From: Lithodes maja
Taxonomy: Eukaryota; Arthropoda; Malacostraca; Decapoda; Lithodidae
Length of the DNA: 64,000 bases
Direction: 5' to 3'
NCBI GenBank assembly: GCA_037953745.1
Contig: JBAKBP010010416.1
Span: forward strand, 1 to 64,000
Shown: positions 10,901 to 21,481 of the stretch, one piece after another
Numbering within the stretch: the stretch's first letter is position 1
Layout of the letters: the number at the start of each line of letters is the position of its first letter
Program-made: the position numbers and the translations under genes
The notes under the pieces: generated by a model
Database searches by the model: none
The model's input: only the letters and a program-made list of their open reading frames with translations
What the model was told of the DNA's origin: nothing

Positions 10901-11719
10901 CAGGCAGATGTCGTCACAAGGAATGCGGGGGTGCGCATGTACGGTATCGGCGGGGAAGCCTTAGCAATAATGAACTGTGGGAGTGACTGCACGGGTGGTA
11001 CTGATTGTCCCTCTCATGACCTGGCTGTTCTAGGGACGAAGGTGGAGAAGACGGGAGACTACAGGTTAGAAGCTGCGGTCTCGGCTGGGTTGTGGGAGGG
11101 CACTAGGCATGTTGTTCGTGGAGACAGTGCATGGCAGTTATTTACTAGGCTATGGCAGTACTTTCGCATGTTTGTTGCTTCTCCGGGCCTGATGTACGGG
11201 GTAGAATCCGACATGCAGGCTGGAGATAGTGCAAGGCTCAGTTTAATTCCCTACCGTATAAATCCTGCTCGACAGCCTATGGTGCAAGCAGAGCTGGATT
11301 ACGTGTGGACGAAGGGTCTGAGGGATAAGGAATGTCGTGAGTGGTCGTTGCCTGTAACTTTGTCCGAGCGTGCTAAAGAGGTATGTGGTTTTGTTGTGGA
11401 CGGGAGTACCTACCGGTGCAATGTTATGCCTGACGGACGTAAGAATGCGCTAGCAACGTTTCAGAACCTGATGAATGAAATTGTAAAGGACGATGATGCG
11501 CTGGGGCATTTCGAGGTCTATGTTCCAGCCTATGGTCCGGTCGTTGTAGTTTACCCAGATCATCACCCTCTCAAGATCTTGGACCAGTTTCACAATCGGA
11601 GTATGAGGCTGACCAGGTGGTCACTAAGGTTATTGGTATATAACCTGGACATACGCCATATTGCCGGTTGTGATAACGTGGTTGCAGATGGTCGTTCAAG
11701 GGTATATGATCCTGGGTAG
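7913..11719 (+). CDS. Gag-Pol fusion polyprotein, internally deleted (Gmr1-like Gypsy)
   Basis: One 1268-aa frame. An upstream-of-first-ATG start is possible: the frame as given begins at a TTG, and the first ATG in frame is at 7925. A charged coiled coil (about 156-205, repeated EARKxE) precedes a capsid-like segment (about 250-405) with a SCAN-like LTELFLLEQFYKC motif. Then come a CCHC zinc knuckle (CYHCHEKGHFARVC, about 472) and an aspartic protease (DTGAS at 559, LLLGNDF at about 623). The next ~300 aa are low in recognisable motifs. An integrase-tail-like VGDEALAWLPGQGRP (about 925) ... VPGRR ... YHRPT (about 980) follows. RT begins at about 1112 (PYRINPARQ) but jumps from KGLRD to PVTLSERAKEV, then MPDGRKNALATFQ, and on to RNase H (VYPDHHPLK ... 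DNVVADGRSR). The YxDD box, most palm motifs, the integrase HHCC and the DDE core are absent, yet the frame is intact. Confidence 0.85.
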   Translation: MDFSMSCPSTDEEREMPFEEVPLVISEEDARVFVSKRYHVTEERLTGVDIYGLHLIAKVLGLSNVIGMSKRELISWVLRGRHGVSEERAFGGVPPQIPSHSTPTVPSTQLPEISTLPQRDENWQIGVPSGGAHGGSPVFAPPPSVVAAPSSCLSPDMIFRLELAKIENEARKQEKEIEVEARKHEIEAESRRQENETRRHEAELRYDSEKYCAQIDLDKTRAESTGTQMGREGQVREQSLSHLVKLVPAFSETEVTEFFNRFEKKCREHNWPEEKWAALVSSRLTGKGLKAYDALPLESCIDYPELKRAVLRAYELQPETYRLKFRGVTKTREATFLEHARDLKDALTNWTRSEKAETAEQLTELFLLEQFYKCTGAEMTLTIKEKNPKTLQEAAEMADLRLSLIRGCGSAQRSEAGNKGRDAQPPRVSDIHYANKYKSYDTKTDHKTSTVPFKKGPGPSQYQGKPRGELECYHCHEKGHFARVCPSKPPTAAVSLACNICVSPKFSEFARGSSSEAEAQPMQKHLGGSNPAQDVFCDHRGRGCVMWAGRKHGVEVLRDTGASQTLMNNLTGYPINAARVVVVQGINATRSYPLVRLELEVDGVARELDVGIVEKLPVEGVDLLLGNDFAMPASEVLPLVVAERPADVSGEEQECVERCQAQPMACAVTRARAAKVSQPSPPSSDQQRNDQQQEAKAGVGFKSFDSAALLGDSVLAPMLESGEAPGPVTASEEVGPEETPRQQRCTRREKRVAQFDIGGGLGLLRKHLDRLVPSDICKLQLEDPEVQKCGNGAVEIKHEDGEACHVNLLEEFVRQPPEQPTVPALVCRGQGGEGEGGSRAQVEESRDCYVSAEPWAGDTSLVAVEALEHLPEQQCAALQHQLGSYPTGRAEPLSLTTRAVQDVPRAGHVNVERPLASLFRWFKVGDEALAWLPGQGRPMAAKGGGQKEDIEQIGKVGCGIAVPGRRIASQCCSSLMQQPYHRPTVSGHVAESGDAAQADVVTRNAGVRMYGIGGEALAIMNCGSDCTGGTDCPSHDLAVLGTKVEKTGDYRLEAAVSAGLWEGTRHVVRGDSAWQLFTRLWQYFRMFVASPGLMYGVESDMQAGDSARLSLIPYRINPARQPMVQAELDYVWTKGLRDKECREWSLPVTLSERAKEVCGFVVDGSTYRCNVMPDGRKNALATFQNLMNEIVKDDDALGHFEVYVPAYGPVVVVYPDHHPLKILDQFHNRSMRLTRWSLRLLVYNLDIRHIAGCDNVVADGRSRVYDPG

Positions 11720-12191
11720 ATTGACACACGGGTAGCCTCCTGCTTTAGTTTGAATAGTATTTTGCGCTTGGTGCTTGTTGGCTCGCGGTTGTAGCCCAGC
11801 GTACTGGGTCGTAAAGCAGGAGTTGAGCGTTTGGTATAGAAGAAAATAGGCTGCCCTTATAGTGCAGCCGGGAAAAACATATTAAAATATAAAAATCATA
11901 AAAAAAACTCTTTCTTTTTTTATATAGATAATTGTATAAGTTTGTCATAGCCTATTGAGTTTGAGTAGTCCACGAACTATCAAACGGCTGAGCTGCTGTA
12001 AGCTCGCTCTGGGAGCATGATATTGTGTCTTTTGCTATTGTTGGGAGGAGTTATAAAATGTGATTTTTTTTTTATAAGATGTGTTTTAGTGATAAACTCA
12101 GCTTTGTTTTAGTGCCATGCGGTCGCTGGGTGTGAGGGGCTTGATGGGGTTCTGTGTGTCAGATTTTAGCTCAGGGTTGAGCAAGTAAAAT
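11720..12191 (+). other. 3' untranslated part of the LTR element
   Basis: About 470 bp between the gag-pol stop and the purine tract. It is AT-rich with poly-T runs near 11915 and 12065. No ORF is supported, and there is no sign of an env-like gene. Confidence 0.7.
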
Positions 12192-12202
12192 CTTGGGGGA
12201 GG
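12192..12202 (+). other. Polypurine tract
   Basis: CTTGGGGGAGG immediately before the TGTGACG start of the 3' LTR, the expected site for plus-strand priming. Confidence 0.8.
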
Positions 12203-14057
12203 TGTGACGCATGTCGAGTATGAGCATGCTGTACAGAACGCCCAGTCATGCCCCACTCTCGCTAGGATCGTCAGGGCAGGAACTTTGGCTGTAGTCTGTG
12301 TAAAGTTTCCTAACTTAGTTTATGTGAGCCGTTGTACTATAAGTATTATAAATATGTATTTTGTTTTCATCTGAGTCAACGAGTTCTATTTTATATCATT
12401 AGTTATAAGTGTTGTGTGTGGGACTTATATGTAATGATGAGAGGAGAGAGAGAGAAATTGCGTGGCGAGGACCAGTGAGTGCGCCACGCGGGCAGGTAGG
12501 CCTAATTCCCTCCTCCCTCCTCCCTCTTCAGCGCGTGGGAAATCCTTTGTCGATCCCAGATTGAGAGAGAATATTACGTAATGATTGCTAGTGGGCGGTC
12601 CTTAGTAGTTGGCGATATGCTCACTAGAGGGCCGAGTATAAAAAGGGAAGTCTAGCCGCATTTTCCTCAGAACTCATTTAGGCAGAGCGACTTCTCATAT
12701 CCCTTGCTACTATACATATTCTTCCGACTGATGTGAACTTTCTCTACTCTCTGAACCGCCTATCTTCTCCTCTTCCCGACCCTTTATAACCTCAATGACC
12801 CCTTTGGTGCAGATTTAGTCAGCCAAAGTATTATCGCTTGAGTTCTCACGAGATATATGCCTATTAGAATAGCCTATTTTGGAAGGGATAACTAGAATAG
12901 GATTGATTAATGTTTGTTGCACTCGTATATGCATTTCCCTGTGTATGATTATTCATGTTCCTGTTTTCTGCTGATCTAGGTGATGCTAGACTGGGATAAG
13001 GCTACTAGAGTTGTGATTCCCGATGTGTATTAGGTTTTGTTGAACCTGTACAATCGCAACGGAGACTTGGAAAGCCTAGGTGGTCTTTCTGACTGTGTAC
13101 CTTGTGAGTTTAGCACTGTGTTGCGAGTGAGGGCTTTTGCCTCTGCCACCCAGCACTGTGCTAACTCGTTTGCTTGACTTTGAGAGGATCGCCAGGAGAG
13201 AACCAGATACTAGTGATCTGGATCTCTCAAGAGAGCATCCCGTCAATTAACGTAATTTGGCCGCACAGCCTTAAGGACCTCGCTAGGCTACGAGCCGCTT
13301 GCTCAGCCATTGTTTCCTAGCCTACTACATCCCAGCTAGACTTTGCTCGGTCAGCAGATACAGCATAGTATTGAAGCTTTCCTAATGTATGTTATTGTTT
13401 ATGCACTATTGATTTCATGTGTGGCACGCATAAGCTACTTTAGAGATTAGTGGCCCCCGAGCACAATCCTAGTAGGCTATGGCCAGTGCATTGTCGGAGT
13501 ACTTCTTTTATATGTTTGCCATTTACTACTGTCTATTCTTCTAATTCTTCTTATGTCAATTTAAAGCCTTTAAATTAGTTAATTGCCAGTGTGTTGCTTA
13601 TTGAATTGCTGTTCAAAATCCGATACTTACTTCTTACGAGTATCCGAGAAGCATCTAACTTTATCAGAAGATTCCTTGCTCGATGCTCGAGGACTATTGT
13701 TTAACGTAACGTAATAGTGCCGATCCGAAGTAGAGGGTGGAGGACTTCTTAAGTTCTTAGTCAAGGGTGGATTACTTCGGCTTCGGCCAACACTATTCTT
13801 TGGTGTTGTTGTATTTACTTCTTTGTTTGATTGTTGACCAGACTAGATAACACCCGTCTTTTTATTAGTCTGTTGTGAAACGCTAGTACCGAGTTCTTGT
13901 ATACCCCGTTATAGCAGATAGAACTCTGGAGGGTATTGGTGTTTTTTGTTCGGCTGGCAGTACTCTGGGATTGGGATCGTGTGTTTCCGTTGTGGCAGCG
14001 AGCCATACTCGAGTCCTGTGTGAGAGCCCTAGTGTACCCGAGTGCCCGGTCGTAACA
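12203..14057 (+). repeat. 3' LTR
   Basis: 1855 bp, identical in length to the 5' LTR with four substitutions seen. The target duplication CCAT follows at 14058-14061. Confidence 0.95.
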
Positions 14058-14372
14058 CCATTTTGTGGTTGCTTGGTCTTTGGCTTTTTATTCATGTTGA
14101 TGGGTGGTATTGTTGATTGTTTCTTGCTTGGTGGTGAGTTCTCCTTCTCTGGTTACTGTTTCATTTTCTTGTTCCTTGTTTCCTCTGTTCTTGTCCGGGG
14201 TGTGGTGGTTTTCTTGTTCCTTGTTTCCTCTGTGGTTGTCTGGGGTGTGGTGGTTTGTGGCATTCTCTTGTTCTTCGTTCCTTTCTCTTTAGTTTCTCCT
14301 TCTGTTTCTCTGCTCCGTTATTCTTGTTGGGCTGTCATGGTGGTGATCTTTAATTCGGGTATTTTAAGTGTA
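14058..14372. other. GT/TTC-rich flank with a short tandem duplication
   Basis: This is the DNA into which the LTR element inserted on the right side. The segment TTTTCTTGTTCCTTGTTTCC...GGGGTGTGGTGG is present twice in tandem (about 14164-14208 and 14211-14254), giving a false hydrophobic open frame. Confidence 0.5.
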
Positions 14373-14647
14373 TTAAGGGATGATGGGTCGTTTTTCTGGT
14401 CCCCCTTCTTCCTCATGTTTAGCCCCATTAGTTTTCAGATTTTAAGATGTTCGGCCCATTAGTTTGGCGATTTTAAGATCTTTCGCCCCATTATTTTGTC
14501 AATAGTGAGCCTGTAATTTTTAAGAGGAACCGGCTTTTGGCAGGGACATTTTTATATAGAAAAATTTACAATTTATCTTGAGAGAGGGTATTGGGCGGGT
14601 ATTTTTTTTTTAAAGCTTGGTGGAGGTCCAGGGTGGAAACCAAAAAA
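14373..14647 (+). mobile_element. Family A MITE, copy 3, 3' end lost
   Basis: Starts TTAAGGGATGATGGGTCG and has all internal family A blocks to GGTGGAGGTCCAGGG, but runs into (TA)n instead of CTCCCCTTAA. Confidence 0.8.
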
Positions 14648-14649
14648 GA

Positions 14650-14723
14650 AATATATATATACCGGTATATATATATATATACAGTATACTGATACCGGTA
14701 TATAATTATATATATACAGTATA

Positions 14724-14767
<44 letters not shown>

Positions 14768-14800
14768 GGTATATATATATATATATACTGTATATACGTC
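14650..14800. repeat. (TA)n microsatellite
   Basis: TA repeats with CAGTA and CCGGTA interruptions. They lie exactly between a truncated MITE and a truncated LINE. Confidence 0.95.
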
Positions 14801-17245
14801 TTTTCTATCATAAATGACCTAGAGCAGCTGGTCAATCAACCCACCCGTATCCCGGATCGCTTCGGAGATCGGCCCAACATTCTTGACTTATTTCTGACTT
14901 CTAACCCTTCCTCTGTCAACCTTTTCTCTCCTTTGGGCTCCTCCGACCATAAACTTATCTCCGTCACCTGTCCTATCTCTTCAGTACGGCCATCCGATCC
15001 TCTGAGCCAGCGGCACTTGTAGCCTTTGGCGCTGCCGACTGGGAGGCTCTCCGGCAGTATTTCTTTGATTTCCCATGGAATGACTTCTGCTTCCGTGGCC
15101 GAGGACCCTCGGAGAGTGCTGAACGCATTACCGAGGTAATCCTCTCGGGCATGGAAGCGTACATTCCATTTTCTTTCTCTCAGTCTAATGCAAAAAAATC
15201 TTGGTTTACTCACGCTTGTTCTACTGCTGTCCACAGCAAGGAGGAAGCATTCAAACGGTACTGACGCCTTAAAACCCAAGAATCTCATTCTTCCTATGTT
15301 TCTGCCCGGAATCAAGCCAAATCTGTTCTTCGACTTGCCAAGCACACTTTCATCAATAATAAATGCACTGAACTATCCAACTCTAGCTCTTCCCAAGCTT
15401 TCTAGCATCTAGCCAAAAACCTCTCCAACAGCTTTTCTTCTCCGTCTTTCCCTCCCCTTTTCCACTCTGATGGCACAACCATCACTTCTTCCTCTGACAA
15501 AGCTGAACTCTTTGCTCAAACTTTTGCCAGAAACTCTACCTTGGATGATTCCAGTGCTATTCCTCCCTCTCCACCCCCCTCTCTCCTACTTATGCCTAAT
15601 ATCCTAATCTCTTCTAAAGATGTACATTCTACCCTATCTGGGCTTAATACTAAGAAGGCATACGGTCCGGACGGTGTTCCTCCTGTTGTTCTTAAAAACT
15701 GGGCTTCCGTGCTGACTCCCTGCCTAGGCAAACTCTTTCGCCTCTGTCTCTCTTCTAACACCTTTCCTTCTTGCTGGAAGTTTGCTCTCATTCAACCTGT
15801 CCCAAAGAAAGTTGACCACTCTCAACCCTCCAACTATCGTCCAATTGCTCTCATCTCTTGTATCTCTAAAGTTTTTGAAACTATTCTTGCTTCCAAATTT
15901 CTTAAGCATTCCTCTTCTCATAATCTGCTCTCAGATCGCCAGTATGGCTTCCTTAAGGGTCGCTATACTGGTGATCTTCTTTCATATCTTACTAACTCTT
16001 GGTCATTCAACTTTCGGGACTTCGGTGAGACTTTTTCTGTTGCACTAGACATATCGAAGGCCTTCGATAGAGTCTGGCACAAATCTTTAATTTCCAAACT
16101 GCCCTCCTTCGGTTTCTGTCCCTCCATCTGTGCCTTTGCCTCTAATTTCCTTTCCGGCCGTTCCATAGCTGCGGTTGTGGACAGCCATCTCTCATTTCCT
16201 CATCCTATCAACTCTGGTGTTCCTCAGGGTTCTGTCTTATCTCCTATTCTCTTTGTAATTTTCATAACTGATCTTCTCAACTGTACATCCAGTCCCATCC
16301 ATTCATAATGCAGACGACTCTACCTTACACCACTCAATTAGTTTTCCAGAACGCCCCAGCCAGGAGTCCCTCAAAAGTAAACGTAATGAAGCCATAAAAT
16401 GCTTATCTGCTGATCTAGCTACTATTTCCAATTGGGGTAAAGAAAACCTTTTTGCATTTAATGCTTCCAAAACTCAATTTATCCATCTTACTACCCATCA
16501 GGAACCTCCAGAGGACTATCCCTTATTCTTCAAAAATAAAAAAATCAACCCTTCATCTTATCCCAATGTTCTCGGTGTCTCTTTTTCTTCTGCTTTCACT
16601 TGGAAAGACCATATTACCAGTCTCGCTAAGGCAGCCTCCCAGAAGCTGGGTGTGCTCAACCGCCTCAAGGGATTCTTTAACCCTGCGCAGCTTCTTGCTC
16701 TGTACAGGGGCACAGTGCGTCCTTGTATTGAGTATTGTTCACATGTGTGGGGAGGATCCTCTCACACCGAACTCCTAGATAAAGTAGGAAGGAAAGCCTT
16801 TCATATCATTATTCCCGTCCACTCACCAACTCTCTGCAATCTCTCTCTCTTCGCCGCAATTTTGCATCTCTCTCGCTATTCTATCGCTACTACAATAATC
16901 AGTGTTCCTCGGAGCTTTCCCAGTGTATACCACCTCCTCTACGTAGGGTACGTAGTACCCGCCTTGCAAAACAATCCCACCCCTACTCTGTGCAACTCTC
17001 CAACCCAAGAGTGAAACGCTATTCTCAGACTTTCTTCTATTCAACTGCTGAGCTCTGGAACTCTCTCCCAGATTCAGTCTTTCCCTCTTCCTATGACTTA
17101 AACTGCTTCAAACTCTGTGTGTCCAGGCATTTTAGCTCGAACGTCCCTTGATTTCGGCCCTGTCACTCTTTGAAATCTGGGAGAGGCACTCGCTGCAGGC
17201 AGTTATGCCTTTTGTCTCCCTCATTCACATAGAAAAAAATATATA
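14795..17245 (+). mobile_element. Jockey-superfamily LINE, copy 1 (5'-truncated, decayed)
   Basis: Aligns with 54770-58455 from ACGTCTTTT onwards. It includes the end of the endonuclease domain, the RT and the 3' UTR ending near GCCTTTTGTCTCCCTCATTC at about 17200-17230. Short 3'-end fragments of the same family occur at 24255, 31303, 61075 and 61755. Confidence 0.85.
14820..17150 (+). pseudogene. LINE ORF2 (endonuclease C-terminus + reverse transcriptase), frameshifted
   Basis: The endonuclease end is visible as DLFLTSNPS...SSDHKLISVT (from 14880). The RT core is the open stretch 15541-16308: AYGPDGVPPVVLKNW, SNYRPIALIS, DRQYGFLKGR, VALDISKAFDRVWH, SGVPQGSVLSPILF. A 1-base gain turns the catalytic YADD into a stop and frame shift at about 16306-16318. 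Thumb and C-terminal parts continue in other frames (16452-16778, 16652-17014) with CSHVWGGSS and a final WNSLPDSVFPS-type motif. It makes DNA copies of its own RNA at a nicked target in intact relatives. This copy is dead. Confidence 0.85.
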
Positions 17246-17300
17246 TATGTACATATACAGTATATACAGTATATATATACCGGTATATATATAAGATAAA
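17240..17300. repeat. (TA)n-rich tract
   Basis: TATATACAGTATATAC repeats at the 3' end of the LINE, followed by an (AATA)n-like stretch and a family A terminal fragment at 17322-17337. A matching inverted fragment TTAAGGGGAGATGGGC lies at 17897-17912. Confidence 0.8.
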
Positions 17301-17419
17301 TAAATAATTAAATAAATAAGCCCATCCCCCCTTAAAAGGAAGTACTGTGGTGGAATGGACAATAATGAGTAAATTCTGGAGCGTAAGGAAATAATTAAGA
17401 GAGTGGTGTATGATTATAT

Positions 17420-17425
17420 GTTTGG

Positions 17426-17488
<63 letters not shown>

Positions 17489-17756
17489 TTGTACTTAAAT
17501 AATGAAGGAAACGTTACCTATGAGAGAGAGAGAGAGTTGCATGGATGCTTGTACTTAAATATTGAGGGAAACGTTACCTATGAGAGAGAGAGAGAGTTGC
17601 ATGGATGCTTGTACTTAAATATTGAAGGAAACGTTACCTATGAGAGAGAGAGAGTTGCATGGATGCTTGTACTTAAATATTGAGGGAAATGTGATCTAAG
17701 AGAGAGAGAGAGTTGCATGGATGCTTGTACTTAAATATTGAGGGAAATGTGATCTA

Positions 17757-17787
<31 letters not shown>

Positions 17788-17790
17788 GGA
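17420..17790. repeat. ~60-bp minisatellite with (GA)n cores
   Basis: After a long (GA)n run (17427-17485), the unit GATGCTTGTACTTAAATATT...GTTACC plus a GA run and GTTGCATG is repeated about five times. The units vary only in GA number and a few bases. Confidence 0.9.
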
Positions 17791-17948
17791 TCAGAGTCAA
17801 ACTTAAGTATTCTCGTAGTCTTAGTATAATAATTTATAGTCTCGGGTTGATAGTTTGACATTAATGGGCCAAAAAAGAAGGTTATCTGTTCTACTATTAA
17901 GGGGAGATGGGCGTATTGGTTTGCTTATTGTTTTATATTTTTATTGTT

Positions 17949-17949
17949 A

Positions 17950-18027
<78 letters not shown>
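17949..18027. repeat. (ATCT)n tail of the minus-strand RTE-type LINE
   Basis: About 19 ATCT units directly abutting the LINE 3' end. The second RTE copy ends in the same place with four units (39764-39780). Confidence 0.95.
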
Positions 18028-18028
<1 letters not shown>

Positions 18029-18401
18029 ATGCTCAGGCCCAATCCCCATTTTGGGGGTAGCCGACTCAAGACAGAGCAAGAACAGGGAAAACACAAAAAC
18101 AACATAAAACAAAAAATAAACACAGATAAAAAACACAAACTCATACACATCCAGGTCACCCAGGAGAAGACCCAGAGACCAGGGTTACCAAGGTCGCTCC
18201 AGCACTCCCCCGGCCCCTGACCACCCGGAGAGGTTCCGATCTCGGCAGGCAGACATGCAGCGGAGCCAAAGCCACAAGCCCTCCCACCACACTTCCAGGC
18301 ACACCCTTCATATTAATCGTCCCCCCGGGCCAGGCGCCTGATGGACTATTATCTAGTCGAACTTGCGCCCGACCCCTTACTCCAAATGACCACGTGTTCA
18401 C

Positions 18402-21398
18402 TCAACTATTCACAAGCATTCTCCATTCACTCCTGTCCACCACCACTTCCCCTGCCTGATCTATAGTCATTCCTCTATCATCCAAAGCCTTTCTTACACA
18501 GTCTCTCCATCTCAATGGGGGTCTTCCTGCCCTTCTATCTCCCCTTGTACCTGACTCACATATTCTCTTTGTAAGCCTTTCATCTCCCATTCGTTCAACA
18601 TGACCATACCAGCTCAGCACCCTTCTGTCCACTCTGGCTGACAAATGTTCCTGCTGCCCCACTCTCCTACGTATCTCTTCATTCCTCAATCTGTCTCTAC
18701 GAGTAACTCCACACATACTCCTCAAGCAGCTCATCTCCATCACATCCAGCCCTCTTTTCTCCTTTTTCTTCAGAGCCCATGTCTCAGCCCCATACATCAC
18801 TGTTGGCACAACAATTCCTTGATACAGTGCACTTTTTACTTTCACTCCGAGATTTCTCGTCTTCCACATACTTCCCATTGCTCCGAAAACCTTCCTTCCT
18901 TCACACACTCTCTGTTTTACCTCCACTTCCATACCTCCACTCCTGCTTATCGTTCCTCCTAGATATTTAAAACACTCTACTTGTTCCAATATTTCCCCAT
19001 CCAGCCTCGCATCTAGATTCACCCTATGCTCTCCCCTATTACACACCATTACTTTACTTTTATTGACGTTCACCTTCAGTTTCCTCCTTCCACAAACCAC
19101 ACCAAACTCTTTGACTACCCGCTGCAGTTTCTCATCAGAATCCGCCACCAATGCCGTGTCATCAGCGAACAGCAACTGATTCAACTCCCAATCTCTACCA
19201 TTCTTTCCTACTAAACCCAATCCTCTTCCCATAGTTCTCCTTTTCACCTCCCTCACCACACCATCCATAAACATATTAAACAGCCATGGTGACATTACAC
19301 AACCCTGTTGCAAATCTACCTTTACCTCAAATCATTCACTCAACTCACCATTTCCTACTCTCACACATGCTCTGCTCCCTTCATAAAAACTCTTAACTGC
19401 TTCTAACAAATTTCCTCCTATTTCATAAATCCTTAACACCTTCCACATTGCTTCACGGTCCACACGATCATACGCTTTTTCCAAGTCCATAAAAGCCCAA
19501 AATATCTCCTTATGCTTCTCTAAATACTTCTCGCATAACTGTCTTACTGCAAACATCTGATCCACGCACCCTCTTCCCCTCCTAAAACCGCACTGTTCTT
19601 CTCCTATTGCAACTTCTGTACACTTTATTATCCTCTCTATCAACACCCTGCCATACAGCTTTCCAACCACTGACAATAAACTAATACCTCTGTAACTTGA
19701 ACACTCCTGCCGATCTCCCTTCCCCTTGTACAACGGCACAATACATGCACTCTTCCAGTCTATTGGTACCCTTGACACAACAAAGCACACGTTGAAAAGT
19801 CTCACCAACCAATCTATTATCACATCTCCACCCTTCTTTATACACTCCACAGCAATACCATCCAAACCTTCTGCTTTTCCCGCTCTCATTTGTTTCACTG
19901 CTTCTTTCACCTCATTTTCCTCAATCCTTTCATTCATTCCCTGCCACCTGGGTGGCCTGGGTAACCTATCTCCATCCACCTCTGCTTCAATCACTGCTTC
20001 TCTTCCATCTCTTGTATTTAACAAAGATTCAAAATACTTGGCATATCTTTTCCTCACTTCAACTGGTTCCACTAGTAATTCTCCATTTTCATCTTTCACT
20101 GACTCTTCCCTCTTTTGTCCTCCTTTCCTTACTTTATTTACCTCCTTCCAGAACATCTTCTTTCGTTCTTCAAAATTCTCACTCAGCCTTTGGCCCCACC
20201 TTTCGTTTGCATCTTTTTTCGCTTCTCTAATTTTCCGTTTTGCCTCTCTCCTTTTCTCCTTGTACCTCTCCCATACCTCAACACTACCATCCTGTAAAAC
20301 CCTCTCAAAACACTGTCTCTTCTCCTCAACTGCTTTGCGTCGTAGCTCTACAAATTTCAGCCGTTCTTCGTCATTTTGTGAGGATTTTAATCCATCATTA
20401 GCAAATTTTTTAGCAAGCAGGCAGTTTGAAATATCTTTATTCCACCATTTGGGCTTATTATTATGGCCTGGACGCCGAGTTTTCGATGGTATGCAGTCTT
20501 GCACTGCTTTTAGGTAAGTGGCTTCGAATAACTTCCAAGATGTATTTATGTCGTTATTGTGAATTAAAAAGCTCCAGTCAGTTTCTTTAAACATAGCTCT
20601 AAGTTTATGGAAGTTTGCTTTCTTGAAATTAGGGACTTTTTCGATGCTACTATTTGGTTCGTTACTAGTAAACTTTAAAGTGAAAGTTATCGTACGATGG
20701 TCGCTGTTACTGAATTCATCAGCAACATTCAAATTCTCTATTAATTCTTCTTTTGTTGCAAGTACAATGTCAAGAACGTTATTACCACGGGTCGGCGTTC
20801 CAACAAATTGATAAAGCGAACTCTCTTGCAAGTTCGTATACAAGTCATGTCCGGAGTGTGAAGTAAGAGTATCGCCCCACTTGGTCACAGGTAAATTAAA
20901 GTCACCAAAAATTACGGTATCTTGTGAGTTACTTACATCTGCAATTTGTTCGTAAATTTCTCGGTCAGTTTGCACTGATTGAGCTGGAGGTCTGTATATT
21001 AATGCAAGTATTATTTTGGTACCTTTATTATTCTTTATTAGCACAAAAGATGCGTCGACGTTCACAATTTGAGGTTTTGACAAGAGGGTAGGGTTAAGAC
21101 TTTCTTTGATATAAAGTAAAACGCCACCTCCATTTCGATTTATTCGGCTTTTCTCAAACATTACATAACCGGGAAGTGAATACTCTGCTAAAAAGTCTCT
21201 ATCTTCTGTATTGAGCCAAGATTCTGTTATGCCAATCACATCATAATTTTCTGTAAACACTAGCTCCTCTAAATCTGAAAATGTATTGCGTATGCTACGA
21301 GCGTTTGCATAGAAAACCTTTAAATTTGTTATTTTAGAACTCACGGAACGCTCTTTAATAATATTTTTGGTTCTTGTCGGATCTACATTTATGTTCAT
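18402..21398 (-). pseudogene. In-frame CR1 endonuclease - RTE reverse transcriptase fusion ORF with one nonsense codon
   Basis: Read on the minus strand from 21398, residues 1 to about 355 are CR1-like. They hold an APE-type endonuclease with YANARSIRN, VIGITESWL, GDFNLPVTKW and SNSDHRTITF. The next residues, RKAVEEKRQCFERV, switch to the RTE protein: GLDGIAVECIKKGG, EEQCGFRRGRGCVDQ, FMDLEKAYDRVDRE, QGCVMSPWLFNMFMD, LLFADDTALVAD and the C-terminal YGHVERMGDERL. Both parents encode R-K-A at the join, so the frame is preserved. A TGG to TGA change at about 19329 is the only stop. Without it the chimera would be one frame of about 998 codons. The original RTE endonuclease is thus replaced by a CR1 one. 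Confidence 0.85.
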
Positions 21399-21481
21399 GG
21401 CTGTCCTCGGTCTTCGCTGTCTTCGGTCCTTATCGCTGGTGGTCCTCGGTTGCCTCTGTTTTTTTCTTGGCGTTGGATGAT

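Larger units (their letters stand above)
5857..14057 (+). mobile_element. Young, non-autonomous Gmr1-like Ty3/Gypsy LTR retrotransposon
   Basis: An 8201-bp element with direct 1855-bp LTRs starting TGTGACGCATG and ending GGTCGTAACA. It has a CCAT target duplication, a primer-binding-type sequence after the 5' LTR, one long gag-pol ORF and a purine tract before the 3' LTR. By eye the LTRs differ at only four positions (6306/12652, 6973/13319, 7506/13852, 7624/13970) with no length change. That is about 0.2% divergence, so insertion is recent. The pol remnants run protease, integrase C-terminal tail, RT, RNase H. This order is known from the Gmr1 group of Ty3/Gypsy elements. The YxDD box and integrase core are missing, so mobility would need help in trans. 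Confidence 0.9.

Noticed and set aside
11720..12191. env-like gene downstream of pol
   Set aside because: No ORF of meaningful length before the polypurine tract.
14836..15345. 169-aa minus ORF
   Set aside because: Antisense shadow of the Jockey-type LINE; the plus strand shows endonuclease motifs.
19726..20517. 263-aa plus-strand ORF, and the similar 290-aa ORF at 41477-42349
   Set aside because: Antisense shadows of the RTE coding sequence; low-complexity Ser/Phe composition.
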